64,000 nucleotides of DNA from Henckelia pumila. Lineage: Eukaryota; Streptophyta; Magnoliopsida; Lamiales; Gesneriaceae. Below the pieces are notes generated by a model. It ran no database searches and was not told the origin of the DNA. It saw only the letters and a program-made list of their open reading frames with translations. Of the stretch, positions 23,659 through 36,638 are shown one piece after another; within the stretch, counting starts at the first letter, position 1; each line of letters begins with the position of its first letter. The stretch covers positions 74,113,442 through 74,177,441 of the forward strand of contig NC_133122.1 of the NCBI RefSeq assembly GCF_033568475.1, read 5' to 3'. Both the position numbers and the translations under genes were made by a program.

Positions 23659-25726
23659 TGTGGGGACCTCGGGTTGCTCATCTCATCTTAGGGAAATTAA
23701 TATTCATTAAACATCAAATAAAGAAACCAAGAGAAAAGTAAAAAAATTTTTTTTTTTTAAAATTCAGTGTCTCGCTCGATCGGTGAAAAACACCCGATTG
23801 AGCGAGCACAATAGCTCAACTCTCGGTCTGGAAACAATTTGGCCTCGCTCGATCCGTCAACTTCTGCGGATCGAGCGAGCCAAAAACTCAATTCTCTGTT
23901 TTTGCAAAATACAGGGCTCACTCGATCCGTCAACTTCTGCGGATCGAGCGGGCTTCAATTTTCCAGAAAATCTGAAGATCACAATTTGCTGTCAAACTCG
24001 AGCACTCCATTTCCAATCACCAAATTCGATCCAATTCATGATATCAAGTCCAAAACATGCATATACTCATAAACAAGGTCATAATCATTTATACATGCAT
24101 TTTATTACATCAAACAAGTCGCTAAAGATCGTAAACGACAACAACTATCTCAAATGTCATACATGTAATCCAAACCAACATAACTAAGGTTTAGTGCTTC
24201 TAAAGTTCAAGACATCATCTACAACCCGAGTCCTCACGTGCTAGACTCTCTCCCAGCTGTCAATGACGTCGATGACTAGCTCCTGCCCCTTCTGTTGTCA
24301 TGCACACATACAAAACAAGACAACAACCGGATAAACTCCGGTGAGAAACAATTCTCAGTATAACCAACATATAGAAAGCGTTAAATAAATCATCTTGACT
24401 CTATTTAAACTCGACTCAACAAATAGAGTACGTAAGCGCTTTACAAACGAATTGATTCACATAACTTCAAAGCCATCAAGATTCATAACTGATCTTGACA
24501 TGGATATCCATCTAACGAGTTCGTAACCGACTCGCAAATAAAGTTAACAGCAACCTTGGCATAGAATCAATTCAATATAGCATCATATCAACTCAAATTT
24601 AAAGATCCACTACCTGAGATGGATCGACAACATCACAATCAAATCAAAAACATAAACAAGTATGTGGTTTTTGCGGGCCAACTCAAAATAATCGTTCTTG
24701 AGTTTCAAAGTCCCTACTTCGCGATGTCGTCATTATACCTTCGTTTATTTTGATTCTGAACCCTCCAAATCTGAAAGATACAACCAAAATACATATATCA
24801 ACTTCATTTCAATCTATCATATCAAAAACGAGTCGAAAACAAGATCATCGATCAAACTCATTTCAAACCTCAATCCAACTTCTTCTGTTCAAAGTTGTTG
24901 TCTCGAGTCGTTGGCCTTCCAAACTCGACTGAAACGGAAGAATAAAATTCCATAACATTCACATCATCAAGATAAGTGTTTCAGCTTAGCTATCGAATAA
25001 CAAAACAGTCCAAAAACTTGATTAAACGGCGTAGCGATTGAAAATTGGTAACCGACGTAATCCCGAAACCATTTCTAACTTTAAAACCCAATCATACGTA
25101 TATTCAAGTCAATAACCAGCTGATAAATCATTCAAATCCTCATCTCAATAGCTATAAACATCGATTAATATGCTGGAATCAAGATTGGATACAAATAACA
25201 CAATCTCATCAATCCGGTTTTGATATAGAATCGCATAAACGTCGATAAACATAATCAAAAACTCAACATCTGATATCTGCCCTTTATTGATTTCAAAATC
25301 CATATAACACAACATAAAACTTACACGAGATCGAAGCCCTTGTCGTAAGGATTCCAGAACACTTTTCGGAATCGAAAACGGACGATCGATTCAAAAGTTA
25401 CGGCAAATTGAAACTCAAAGTTTTAAAGGAAACGAATAAGGTCGGCTTGCTCTGTTCCTCAATTCTGAATTGTGTAAAGCATATACACGTTTCATGCTGA
25501 GTGTTCGAATTAAATCAGATAACTTTCAACCAAAATTGCACTTTAGTCCCTCATCTTTTAAATAATTGCAATTTGGTCCTCGACCCCTATTTTAATTCAA
25601 TTTCAATCCTAAATAATTTAAGAATATTAGAATTTAAATCGAAACTCTAAATATTCCCAAATTAAATATACTCGGATTAAAATTAAATAAATTCGGATTA
25701 ATTTCTATTTAATCCCGGGCCTTACA
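23659..25726 (-). repeat. B1 3' LTR (2068 bp)
   Basis: On the plus strand it reads TGTGGGGACCTCGGG to CCGGGCCTTACA. Nearly the same as 37984-40067, with scattered substitutions and small indels. Confidence 0.93.
23771..23951 (-). repeat. Three tandem hairpins, B1 3' LTR
   Basis: Hairpins at 23771-23806, 23843-23879 and 23917-23951. The first reads CTCGCTCGATCGG...CCGATTGAGCGAG (one decayed base). The other two read CTCGCTCGATCCG...CGGATCGAGCGAG, where the stem differs from the solo B LTR but still pairs. Confidence 0.88.
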
Positions 25727-25745
25727 TTTCTCCTCCACTAAGACA
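25727..25745 (-). promoter_or_regulatory. B1 polypurine tract
   Basis: Reverse complement of TTTCTCCTCCACTAAGACA, directly next to the 3' LTR. Preceded (minus strand) by the TTCGAGGACGAA motif common to these elements. Confidence 0.75.
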
Positions 25746-25837
25746 TGAGTTCGTCCTCGAATTCATAAACAGTATAGATATGTAGATTGCATGCTCATAA
25801 AAATAAAGAATAACTGAAAACTGAATAAGAACTCACA

Positions 25838-28800
25838 TCAGTGGAATAGATTAGGAAATCGTTGCTTCATATCTTCTTCGAATTCCCACGTTGCTTCTTC
25901 AACTCCGTGTCTACTCCATTGAATCTTCACCAATGGAATTGTATTCGTTCGGAGTTGCTTCGTCTTCCTATCAAGAATCTGAATAGGTCGTTCGAAATAG
26001 CAAAGAGTATCATCCAACTCAGCTTCATCAGATCGAATCACATGAGACGCATCAGATATATACTTCCTCAACATCAATACATGAAAGACATCATGTATTC
26101 CAGATAAAGACATAGGAAGAGCGAGTCGATAAGCAAGATTGCCTATCTTCTCGAGAATCTCATACGGCCCAATATACCTCGGAGATAATTTTCCTCGTTT
26201 TCCAAATCGAACTGTGCCCCTGAATGGTGAAATCTTCAGAAACACTCTATCTCCCTGATCAAAAGATAACGGCCGTTGTCGTACATTTGCATATATCTTC
26301 TGTCTATGCTGCGCTGTTCTCATTTTCTGCTGTATCAATTTCACTTTCTCAATCATCTGTCTGATCATATCTGGCCCTAACTCATGTACCTCAGACACAT
26401 CATCCCAATACAAAGGCGATCAACACTTCTTTCCATATAATGCTTCGAATGGTGCCATCTCTATACTCGTCTGATAACTGTTGTTATAAGAAAATTCCAC
26501 AAGTGGTATAGAATTTTGCCATGTAACACCAAAATCAAGTACTACAGCTCTAAGCATATCCTCAAGCATCTGAATAGTTCGTTCGGATTGACCGTCAGTT
26601 TGAGGATGGTAAGCAGTACTCAAATGTAAACGCGTACCTAGAGCTTCTTCTAGACTATGCCAAAAGTACGAAGTAAACCTCGGATCTCGGTCAGATACAA
26701 TCGACTTTGTCACACCGTGTAGTCTTACCACTTCTCGAATATAGAGATCCGCCATTTGATCATGACGATAAGTCATTCGGTAGGGAATAAAGCACGCAGA
26801 TTTCGCCAATCTGTCGATGATCACCCAAACCGCATCGCATCCTCGAGATGATCGTGGCAACTTCGTTACATAGTCCATGGAAATGTGGTCCCATTTCCAT
26901 TCAGGAATCGATAAACTCTGTAATAAGCCACCCGGTTTCTTTCTTTCAGCTTTCACCTGTTGGCAATTCAAACAATTAGATACAAATCCAGTCACATCAG
27001 ACTTCATTTGTTTCCACCAGTACTGACTCTTCAAGTCGTTGTACATCTTTCTGCCTCCAAGGTAAAAACTGAAGCGACTACAATGGGCTTCTTTCAAAAT
27101 ATTCTGTCTCAACTCTGCAATATTGGGAACAACTATTCGGTCATTCACATACAAGATATCATCATCACTAACCTTGTACTCAGACTGATGTCCTGATCGA
27201 ATTATTTCAATCGATTTTTGCACATTCTGATCGGCTTTTTGTGCTTCTTTGATACGAATCGATAACTCCTTTCCGAGAAAAATCCCTTGTTGGTTGTGAT
27301 GGTACAGTCAGTAAGAAGCAGTGCTACTTGAAATAATTAGTAGCGGGTATTAGGTGAGAGGGCGCCTATATCATAGCTGTTACTGTGCTTTCTGGATCGG
27401 CCTTTTATCTATCTCAAATACATATCCAGAACTACAACAATCTTCAATCAAATTAGATACACCTACAGTAGATAAAGATAGAGCACATACTTTTCTACTC
27501 AGGGCATCTGCTGCTGCATTAGATTTTCCCGGATAGTATTTGATTTCACAATCAAAATCCTTCAGTAAATCAAGCCATAGTCATTGTCTCATATTCAATT
27601 CAGATTGTGAGAACAGATACTTCAGACTTTTGTGATCAGAAAAGATTTCAAACTTCTCGCCATATAAATAATGTCTCCAGATCTTCAATGCAAAGACAAT
27701 TGCAGCCAATTCAAGATCATGAATCGTATACCTGACTTCATGTGGTTTAAGTTGTCGAGAAGCATAAGCGACAACATGTCCTTTTTGCATTAAAATACAT
27801 TCCAAACCCTGGTGAGAAGCATCACAATAAACAACAAAATCACCAGTACCTGTAGGGATTATTAGAATAGGCGCTGTAGTCAATCTCTTCTTTAGCTCGA
27901 TAAAACTCCTTTCACAAGCCTCAGACCAAATAAATGGTGCATTCTTCTGTGTAAGCTGTGTAATAGGCTTCGCTATAGATGAAAAATCTCGAATGAATCG
28001 ACGATAATAACCTGCTAAGCCCATAAAACTTTGAATTTCTGGCACAGATGTCGGTCTTTGCCAACTGATCACAGCTTCAACCTTACTTGGATCCACTGAA
28101 ATGCCATCTCCTGAAATTACATGACCAAGAAAAACAACTCGCTGCAACCAAAACTCACATTTGGATAACTTGGCATACAATTTCTCTTCTCTTAATATTC
28201 TCAATACAGTTCGGAGATGATCAGCATGTTCACACAGATTCTTAGAGTATATCAAAATATCATCGATAAAGATAATCACAAACTCATCTAAATATCTTTG
28301 AAATACTCTATTCATCAATCCCATAAAAACTGCCGGTGCATTCGTTAGACCAAAAGGCATGACTATGAATTCGTAATGGCCATACCTGGTTCTAAACGCA
28401 GTCTTAGGAATGTCTTCGTCTTTAACCCTCAGTTGATGATATCCGGATCGTAAATCAATCTTCGAATATACTGACGATCCCTGTAATTGTTCAAATAAAT
28501 CATCGATACGAGGTAAAGGATAGCGATTCTTTACCGTTGCTTTGTTCAATTGCCGGTAGTCAATACATAACCTCATCGATCCGTCCTTCTTTCTAACAAA
28601 TAATACCGGAGCACCCCATGGGGATACACTCGGTCTGATATATCCCTTGGCCAACAAATCTTCAAGTTGGTCCTTCAATTCTTTCAGTTCAATCGGTGCC
28701 ATTTGGTAAGGTGCTTTCGATATCGGCTGTGTACCTAGCATCAATTCAATACCGAAATCTACCTCTCTATACGATGGCAATCCTGGAATCTCGTCAGGGA

Positions 28801-29494
28801 ATACATCTGCAAACTCGCTCACCACCGGTATATCAGTCAATGTTGGACTAGTCTTCAGTATATCGACTGCATAAATAAGGAATCCTTCTGCCCCTTTCTG
28901 TAACAAGTCAGTCATAGAAAGAACAGATATCAAAGGAATTCTGGCTCGTGATCCCTTACCATAGAATTTCCACTCATCAGTCATATCAGATCTGAACTTC
29001 ACAATCTTCTGAAAACAGTCCACTGTTGCTCTGTACTTGGTTAGCATATCGATACCTATTATGCAATCAAAATCAGATAAACCAAGAACGATACAGTCAA
29101 GCTCAACTTCATTACCTTCGTACTGTAGTACACAATTTTTAACAGACTTCACTGATACTATACCTTTTCCCAACGGTGAAGATATAGACACTACAGTAGC
29201 TAATGACTCAACAGGCAATGAATACAACATAACAAATTGTTCAGATATGAAGGTATGCGATGCACCAGTATCGAATAAGACATAAGCAGGATAACCAGAA
29301 AGAAAACAGTTACCTGCAATCACATCATCCGGTGCTGCTTGTGCTTGCTCTTCTGTCAATGCAAACACTCGTGCTTGTTGCCTTGGAGGTTGATTCACCG
29401 TCTGACCTCCTCCTCTACTCGGTGCTGCAGGCTGTGGTTGAAAAGAGTGAACAGAAGATGTAGATTGACCTACCAGTCTTGATGACCCCGCACC
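25838..29494 (-). pseudogene. pol: B1 protease-RT-RNase H-integrase-chromodomain
   Basis: One frame from the A1 insertion point down to 25838. Order: protease [12 protein letters not shown] (about 29280), RT with [29 protein letters not shown] and FIDDILIYS (about 28260), RNase H with [10 protein letters not shown] and the [13 protein letters not shown] segment, integrase HHCC (CLNCQQVKAE) and the D,D,E core ([28 protein letters not shown]), and a chromodomain ending in EEATWEFEEDM. Stops break it: TGA at 27581-27583 and 26417-26419 at arginine positions, and about four more between 27300 and 27400. The frame itself is never shifted, so loss is by point mutation. It would encode the enzymes for cDNA synthesis and integration, the chromodomain guiding insertion toward heterochromatin. 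Confidence 0.92.
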
Positions 29495-29499
29495 CTATG

Positions 29500-30829
29500 T
29501 GTAGTAGCCCGTAACCAAAATCAGTAATTAAGGAATTAATCATAATTACTTGGGTAGAGTTCGGAAGCTCCGAAGGTGAGTTCGGAAGCTTCGATCAGGA
29601 TCGGAAGCTCCGAACAGGATCGGAAGCTCCGATCGGTATTACATCAGGCATGACGTGTGGCAAGATCGGAAGCTCCGATCAGGACTGGAAGCTCCGATCA
29701 CCCCTATCCGGAGTCAACTAATGATATTTTGACACGTGGAAGATCAGGATCTTCAGAAGCTCTGATGGCAGGATCGGACGTTCCGATCGAGGTTCGGACG
29801 TTCCGATCAAGGATCGGAAGTTCCGATCGTTGTCTATAAATAGAAGGCCGAGACTTCACTTTCATTTGCCAATTCCGAGTTCTACTTTCCATTCTAGTCC
29901 TTTTGGAGCTGTTCTAGTCTTCTTAGGCTTGGCCCGGAGGTCGGCGAGGCGTTCGGTAGTCGTAGCAGAGTTGTGCCCAAGTTCTGGAGGCATCGACATC
30001 AAAGGGCTAACGACGGACGAAGGTATAGCTTTTGCTTCCTATAAATATTTAGGAGTATGCAATAGCTTAGTTAAGGCTTTTAGAGCACTTTAATGATAGT
30101 AGTATCATTTGGCAGTGTAGGGCAGACTATAGGCGTGGACCTAGAGTTGGTAGAGCTTGCACTGTATTGAGGTACGAAAGTACTGTTCGAGATATCCTGA
30201 CTGAGTATGCATGTATTATGTGACTGCATGATTTATATGCCATGATATTATGCTGCATTCATTTGCATCTTGTTGTATCTCTTTCGAGATGTCTGTTAGT
30301 AGGGTTGTACCCTATCCTGTTAGTGGATGGACTTCCATCGATTTGGGTCCGGCGTATCCACGGTTATCTCGGTATGAGAGCCACCTCCTGAAGCGACGGC
30401 ACAGCGTGCTACATACCAGGGCCCGGTCTGTCTCTGTATCTGATCCTTGACCTAGAGTCTATAGGGAGTTCACTTTGCATGCATGTATACTCATACTCTC
30501 GTACTGAGCGTTTTATGCTCACGTCTCGTACTCTGTATTTTCTGGACACCCTATTCCATGGGGTAGGTTTGCGATTGGACGAGGAGGGTGGATCCAGGAG
30601 GGGCTAGTCAGTGGTTGGCCGGCTGGAGCTTCGCTTAGGTTTTATTACTGTTGTTTGGGTTTATACAGCTATTCGATTTGGTTGTATATTATTGGATAAA
30701 TTACAGATTCCTTTACTTGGGATTGTATAGTGTTTATGGTTTCCGCAGTTTTATTCTGATATCTGTTTTATTAAGTTAATTGCATGCCTAAGTTCTGTTT
30801 AGTAGGTGATCTGGGTAAGGGTCACTACA
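29500..30829 (+). repeat. A1 5' LTR (1330 bp)
   Basis: TGTAGTAGCCC to GGGTCACTACA. Palindrome array 29559-29829, TATA CTATAAATAG at 29834-29843, conserved leader block 29997-30092, donor-like GAG/GTACGAAAG at 30172, GAGCGTTTTATGCTC hairpin (about 30507-30521) and GGACACCC...GGGGTAGG block. Confidence 0.95.
29559..29829 (+). repeat. Ten-unit palindrome array upstream of TATA, A1 5' LTR
   Basis: Units such as GATCGGAAGCTCCGATC, GATCGGACGTTCCGATC and GATCGGAAGTTCCGATC. I count ten here and nine in the 3' LTR. The last unit ends five bases before the TATA box. Confidence 0.92.
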
Positions 30830-30833
30830 TTTA

Positions 30834-30845
30834 TGGTATCAGAGC
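30834..30845 (+). promoter_or_regulatory. A1 primer binding site (initiator tRNA-Met)
   Basis: TGGTATCAGAGC, four bases after the LTR end. Confidence 0.92.
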
Positions 30846-30894
30846 ATGCAAAATAATTCTTGGGATTTAGTCTCATCATGAGGTATTTTTGTAG

Positions 30895-31427
30895 ATGGAA
30901 AATCATGACGACCGGAGTTCTCATGGCAGTGTTGGTGGGCGTTGGGGTGATGCCGACCGGGAGCCTCGTCAAGAACGGCGTCATCGTCACCATGACGACG
31001 AGCGTTTCACTGTGCGTCGATTCTTAGCTATGGGTCCTAAGCCCTTAGTTGGAGGTGAGTCTCCGGAGGATGCGGAGAACTGGTTAGACCGCATGGAGAC
31101 GACTTTTCAGACTTTCCAATGCACCGAGGAGCAGAAGGTGGAGACCCTTGGCTATCTTCTGGATGGGCGTGCGCGCAGGTGGTGGAGGATTACTTCTGCA
31201 CCTTTTGTTGCGGCGAGAGGAGTGGCCACCTGGGCCGAGTTCCGCACAGCTTTCCAAAAGTGGTATTTTCCTCCTGCACTCCGTCAGTCAAAGGCAGGCG
31301 AGCTACTGAGTCTGAGTATCAGCAGAGGTTCTTTGATCTGCTATCTTATTGCCCCAAGATTGCTGATAGCTCAGAGATGAAGTATAATCTGTTCCTTTAG
31401 GGCCTTAACCCTGAGATCCATGACCGT
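30895..31427 (+). pseudogene. gag: A1 gag, N-terminal part, frameshifted
   Basis: ATG at 30895 directly follows TTTTTGTAG. Starts with a Gly/Arg/His-rich N-terminus (HDDERF), then the capsid domain ([44 protein letters not shown]). At about 31317 a 25-bp stretch present in H (coding RQGAMSIDE) is missing, which shifts the frame. A TAG follows at 31397-31399 where H has CAG. The remaining gag then reads on in the pol frame. Confidence 0.9.
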
Positions 31428-34400
31428 GTGGCGGTTGGCGACGACATGTCCTACGAGGGTTTGGTGAGCCGTTGTCACCAGGCGGAGGACAGCATTCGGC
31501 GGAACAAGTCTTTCCCTCAGTCGAGGCCTCCTAGTTCTTTGGGTCCCCGTGCCCAAACTTTCAAGAAGTCTGGATCTTCTTCTTCCTCTGGTTCTGGAGG
31601 TGTTGTTCGTTACGGTAAGAAGGACAAGTGTGATCACTGTGGGAAGAACCATCCATCCGACAAGTGCCGTAGAGCTTCTGGAGCTTGTTTCCGTTGTGGA
31701 GAGACTGGTCATATCCGGAGGGATTGTCCACTATCTGGGGGAGGCGGTTCTGGATCTGGTTCAGGATCGGGTTCTCAGGCCACCGTACAGCAGAGGTCGC
31801 AGGGACAGTCTGCTGGGAGTTCTCATTTGAGGCCACGAGCTTCTGGCCAGGTGTTTGCCCTGAGACATGATCAGGCTGTGGAGGAGAATGAGAAAGTCAT
31901 CGCATGTACATTTTTGCTTTTTGGTATACCCGCTCTTGTACTTATTGACACTGGTGCATCTCATTCCTTCATTTCTGAACGTTTTGTTAAGAGGCATAAG
32001 TTACCATGCATTGCACTAGACGTAGTGATGTCTATTTCTACTCCGACGGGCCAATCTACTTTGGCTAAGCGTCTAGTGATGGGTTGCCCTTTAGAGTTCG
32101 AAGGGAATATTATGTTAGCGAATCTCATGGTCCTGGCGATGGACGACTTTGATTGCATTCTGGGAATAGATATGCTGACAACCTATCGAGCTTCAGTGGA
32201 CTGCTATCAGAGATTAGTACGCTTTCATCCGGAGGGGAGTGAGAGCTGGTTTTTCTATGGTGAGGGAGCGCGACCCCCGATGCCTTTGGTATCAGCTTTG
32301 AGAGCCTGTCGATCTCTAGAGTCTGGCGGGGAAGGCTACCTTATCTATGCAGTTGATTTGTCCGCTGAGAGTATTGGGATAGAGAGCATTCCTGTTGTGG
32401 ATGAATTTCCAGATGTGTTTCCTGATGAGATTCCGGGTTTTCCTCCTGCTAGGGAAGTCGAGTTTGGCATAGAGTTGATGCCGGGTACTTCGCCTATTTC
32501 TAGAGCACCGTATCGTCTGGCTCCGTCAGAGATGCGTGAGTTGAAGAATCAGCTACAGGATCTTTTGGACAAGGGGTACATTCGTCCTAGTGTGTCTCCT
32601 TGGGGGGCTCATGTTCTCTTCGTGAAGAAGAAGGATGGGCCGATGCGGCTGTGCATTGACTATCGGCAGCTGAATCGAGTCACTGTGAAGAACAAGTATC
32701 CGTTGCCTCGTATTGATGACTTGTTTGACCAGCTGCAGGGCACGTCAGTTTACTCCAAGATTGACTTGAGATCTGGGTATCATCAGTTGAGAGTCCGTGA
32801 TCAGGACTTAGCCAAGACTGCATTCCGTACTCGCTATGGGCATTACGAGTTCCTAGTGATGCTATTTGGTTTGACTAATGCGCCGGCTATATTCATGGAT
32901 TTGATGAACCTTGTCTTCAGGGAGTACTTGGACAAGTTTGTCGTGGTCTTCATTGACGACATCTTGGTGTATTCACGTAATACGGAAGAGCATGTTTCTC
33001 ACTTGCGGTTAGTACTGCAGACTCTTCGAGATGAGCAGTTGTACGCCAAGCTGAGCAAGTGTGAGTTCTGGATGGATAGAGTGGTCTTTCTTGGCCATAT
33101 CATATCCAGGGAGGGGATTTATGTTGATCCAAGCAAGATTGAAGCGGTACTTAATTGGTCGCATCCGACGACAGTTGCTGAGATCCGTAGTTTTCTGGGT
33201 CTAGCAGGGTATTATCGTCGCTTCATTCTGAATTTCTCTCAGTTAGCTCGACCGTTGACGCAGCTTACCCGCAAGGGTGTGGATTTTGAGTGGTCCTCCG
33301 AGTGTGAGGAGAATTTCCGTGAGCTTCGACGGCGGTTGACTTCTGCGCCGGTGTTGGCATTACCGTCAGGATCTGGAGGGTATGTAGTTTACACGGATGC
33401 TTCTCTTCAGGGGTTGGGTTGTGTCCTGACTCAGAATGGACATGTGATCGCATACGCTTCTAGACAACTGAAGCTTCACGAGGACAACTACCCAGTCCAT
33501 GATTTGGAATTGGCAGCCATTGTGTTTGCTTTGAAGATCTGGCGTCATTATCTTTATGGCGAGAAATTTGAGATCTTCACCGACCATAAGAGTCTCAAGT
33601 ATTTGTTCACTCAGGCGGAGTTTAACATGAGGCAGAGACGTTGGATGGATTTGCTTAAGGACTATGATTGCGAGATTAAGTACCATCCGGGAGCTGCTAA
33701 TCTCACCGCTGATGCTTTGAGTCTCAAGGTGCGACTATCCGCACTTCAGACTTGTTCGATGTCTAGTGCGATCAGTGACTGTTGTACTTCAGGTTATACC
33801 TTCAAGCATAAGAAAGGTATGCAGAGTATCCAGATGTTTGCAATATTATCTGAGCCAGCCTTGTACTCGCGGATCCAAGATGCTCAGATGTCTGATTCGA
33901 AGACCCAGCATTTAGCTCGTCTAGCTAATGAGGGTAGCTCGTCTGGATTTCATCGCACTAAGTTGAGTATTCATCCTGGGAGCAACAAGATGTACAAGGA
34001 TCTACGTACTCATTTCTGGTGGAAGGGAATGAAACGCAGTGTTTATCAGTTTGTTTTGAGATGTTTGGTGTGTCAACAGGTCAAGGCAGAGCACCGACGA
34101 CCTGGAGGATTGCTTCACAGTCTGCCTATTCTTGAATGGAAATGGGAGTTTATCACTATGGACTTTGTGACCCATTTATCGATATCCCCGAAGAACTGTG
34201 ATGCTATCTGGGTTGTGGTGGACCGACTCACCAAGTCAGCGCATTTCATTGCCTATAGCCGAGAGTACTCTGTGGATCGCATGGCACGGATGTACATTCA
34301 GGAGATCGTTCGACTCCATGGAGTGCCTGTGAGAATTGTCAGCGATCGGGACCCCAGGTTTACTTCTAGATTCTGGGGGAGTGTTCAGCGTGCGATGGGT

Positions 34401-35195
34401 ACTACTCTCAGTTTGAGTACAGCCTATCATCCGGAGACTGATGGTCAGTCAGAGCGCACTATCCGTACGTTAGAGGATATGCTTAGAGCGTGCGTCATGG
34501 ATTTTGGTTCAGCCTGGCAGGATCATTTGCCGTTGATCGAGTTCGCTTACAACAACAGCTATCACACTAGTATTGGGATGGCACCTTTTGAGGCGTTGTA
34601 TGGGCGACGTTGTCGTACTCCACTCTTCTGGGAAGAAGTGGGGGAGAGACAGGCTGAGGGACCGGAATTTATTCAGCAGGCGATAGATATTGTTGATCAA
34701 ATCAAGAAACGGATTAAGACTACACAGGATCGTCAGGCCAGCTATGCTAATATCAAGCGTAGGCCTTTGCAGTTCGAGGTCGGGGAGAAAGTGTTTCTGA
34801 GAGTGTCACCTTTCCGCAAGATTCTCAGATTTGGCCTTAAGGGCAAGTTGTCTCCCAGATTTATCGGTCCGTTTGAGATCTTGGAGAGCATTGGCGATTT
34901 GGCTTATCGACTAGCTTTGCCACCGCATCTATCCAGTATTCACGACGTGTTCCACGTATCTCTGTTGCGACGGTATGTGGCGGATGAATCTCATATTCTG
35001 CAGCGGTCTGAGGTTCGGGTAGACAAGGATTTGACTTATGTTGAGAAACCTCTTCGTATCCTGGATTATAAGGATAAGGTTTTACGGAACAAAGTCATTC
35101 CTTTGGTTTTAGTTCAGTGGCAGCGTCGAGGCACTGAGGAAGCTACTTGGGAGCTTGAGGACAGGATGCGTAAAGACCATCCTGAGTTGTTTTGA
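31428..35195 (+). pseudogene. gag-pol: A1 gag C-terminus to chromodomain, open frame of 1255 codons
   Basis: One open frame: end of capsid, zinc motifs ([27 protein letters not shown]), protease [12 protein letters not shown] (about residue 175), RT with [23 protein letters not shown] (family has P where this copy has L) and FIDDILVYS, RNase H ([17 protein letters not shown]), integrase, chromodomain ([23 protein letters not shown]). Two lesions without frame loss: R to L in the ADALS-R motif, and a 90-bp deletion at about 33953 removing 30 residues before the integrase HHCC domain while leaving a histidine at the junction. The D,D,E residues are present ([28 protein letters not shown]). Likely inactive because gag is shifted. 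Confidence 0.92.
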
Positions 35196-35313
35196 TTTCA
35201 TTCTTTAAGTTGTATTCAGTTGCAAACTCTGTAAACGTTTGATTTGAATAAAGAATGTTCTGATTTCTGTTTTTTCATTCGGTACTTAAGATCTGATTTC
35301 GAGGACGAAATAT

Positions 35314-35329
35314 CTTAAGTGGGGGAGAA
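35314..35329 (+). promoter_or_regulatory. A1 polypurine tract
   Basis: CTTAAGTGGGGGAGAA directly before the 3' LTR, preceded by TTTCGAGGACGAAATA. Confidence 0.88.
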
Positions 35330-36638
35330 TGTAGTAGCCCGTAACCAAAATCAGTAATTAAGGAATTAATCATAATTACTTGTGTAGAGTTCGGAAGCTC
35401 CGATCAGGATCGGAAGCTCCGAACAGGATCGGAAGCTCCGATCGGTATTACGTCAGGCATGACGTGTGGCAAGATCGGAAGCTCCGATCAGGACCGGAAG
35501 CTCCGATCACCCCTATCCGGAGTCAACTAATGATATTTTGACACGTGGTAGATCAGGATCTTCGGAAGCTCCGATGGCAGGATCGGACGTTCCGATCGAG
35601 GTTCGGACGTTCCGATCAAGGATCGGAAGTTCCGATCGTTGTCTATAAATAGAAGGCCGAGACTTTACTTTCATTTTCCAGTTCCAAGTTCTCCTTTCCA
35701 TTCTAGTCCTTTTGGAGCTGTTCTAGTCTTCTTAGGCTTGGCCCGGAGGTCGGCAAGGCGTTCGGTAGTCGTAGCAGAGTTGTGCCCAAGTTCTGGAGGC
35801 ATCGACATCAAAGGGCTAACGACGGATGAAGGTATAGCTTTTGCTTCCTATAAATATTTAGGAGTATGCAATAGCTTAGTTAAGGCTTTTAGAGCACTTT
35901 AATGATAGTAGTATCATTTGGCAGTGTAGGGCAGACTATAGGCGTGGACCTAGAGTTGGTAGAGCTTGCACTGTATTAAGGTACGAAAGTACTGTTCGAG
36001 ATATCCTGACTGAGCATGCATGTATTATGTGACTGCATGATTTATATGCCATGATATTATGCTGCATTCATTTGCATCTTGTTGTATCTCTTTCGAGATG
36101 TCTGTTAGTAGGGTTGTACCCTATCCTGTTAGTAGATGGACTTCCATCGATTTGGGTCCGGCGTATCCACGGTTATCTCGGTATGGGAGCCACCTCCTGA
36201 AGCGACGGCACAGCGTGCTACATACCAGGGCCTGGTCTGTCTCTGTATCTGATCCTTGACCTCGAGTCTATAGGGAGTTCACTTTGCATGCATGTATACT
36301 CATACTCTCGTACTGAGCGTTTTATGCTCACGTCTCGTACTCTGTATTTTCTGGACACCCTATTTCATGGGGCAGGTTTGCGATTGGACGAGGAGGGTGG
36401 ATCCAGGAGGGGCTAGTCAGTGGTTGGCCGGCTGGAGCTTCGCTTAGGTTTTATTACTGTTGTTTGGGTTTATACAGCTATTCGATTTGGTTGTATATTA
36501 TTGGATAAATTACAGATTCCTTTACTTGGGATTGTATAGTGTTTATGGTTTCCGCAGTTTTATTCTGATATCTGTTTTATTAAGTTAATTGCATGCCTAA
36601 GTTCTGTTTAGTAGGTGATCTGGGTAAGGGTCACTACA
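35330..36638 (+). repeat. A1 3' LTR (1309 bp)
   Basis: Pair of 29500-30829. The length difference (about 21 bp) is mostly one palindrome unit missing here. Array 35389-35637, TATA 35643-35652. Outside the array and the first 60 bases after TATA the pair is almost identical. Confidence 0.95.
35389..35637 (+). repeat. Nine-unit palindrome array, A1 3' LTR
   Basis: Same units as the 5' LTR array but lacking the second unit (the 5' LTR has an extra GAAGGTGAGTTCGGAAGCTTC-like 21-mer near 29573-29593). Confidence 0.9.

Larger units (their letters stand above)
29500..36638 (+). mobile_element. A1: full-length Tekay-type gypsy element inserted in B1
   Basis: 5' LTR 29500-30829, PBS 30834-30845, gag-pol 30895-35195, polypurine tract, 3' LTR 35330-36638. 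Flanked by CTATG (29495-29499) and CTGTG (36639-36643), a 5-bp duplication differing at one base. Inserted between gag and protease of B1, whose frame is continuous once A1 and one duplication copy are discounted. Family A also includes H (54467-61726), at about 90% or better by eye in the coding region. Confidence 0.95.

Noticed and set aside
29559..29829. Array of regularly repeated short palindromes considered as CRISPR-like
   Set aside because: Spacers are irregular and similar between copies, the array sits in plant LTR promoters, and no cas gene exists in the window.
30250..30450. 66-codon frames in the A1 and H leaders (also 36059-36259 and 60790-60984)
   Set aside because: They recur only because the LTRs are copies. 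Substitutions do not favour synonymous changes by eye, so they are probably just upstream ORFs in non-coding leader.
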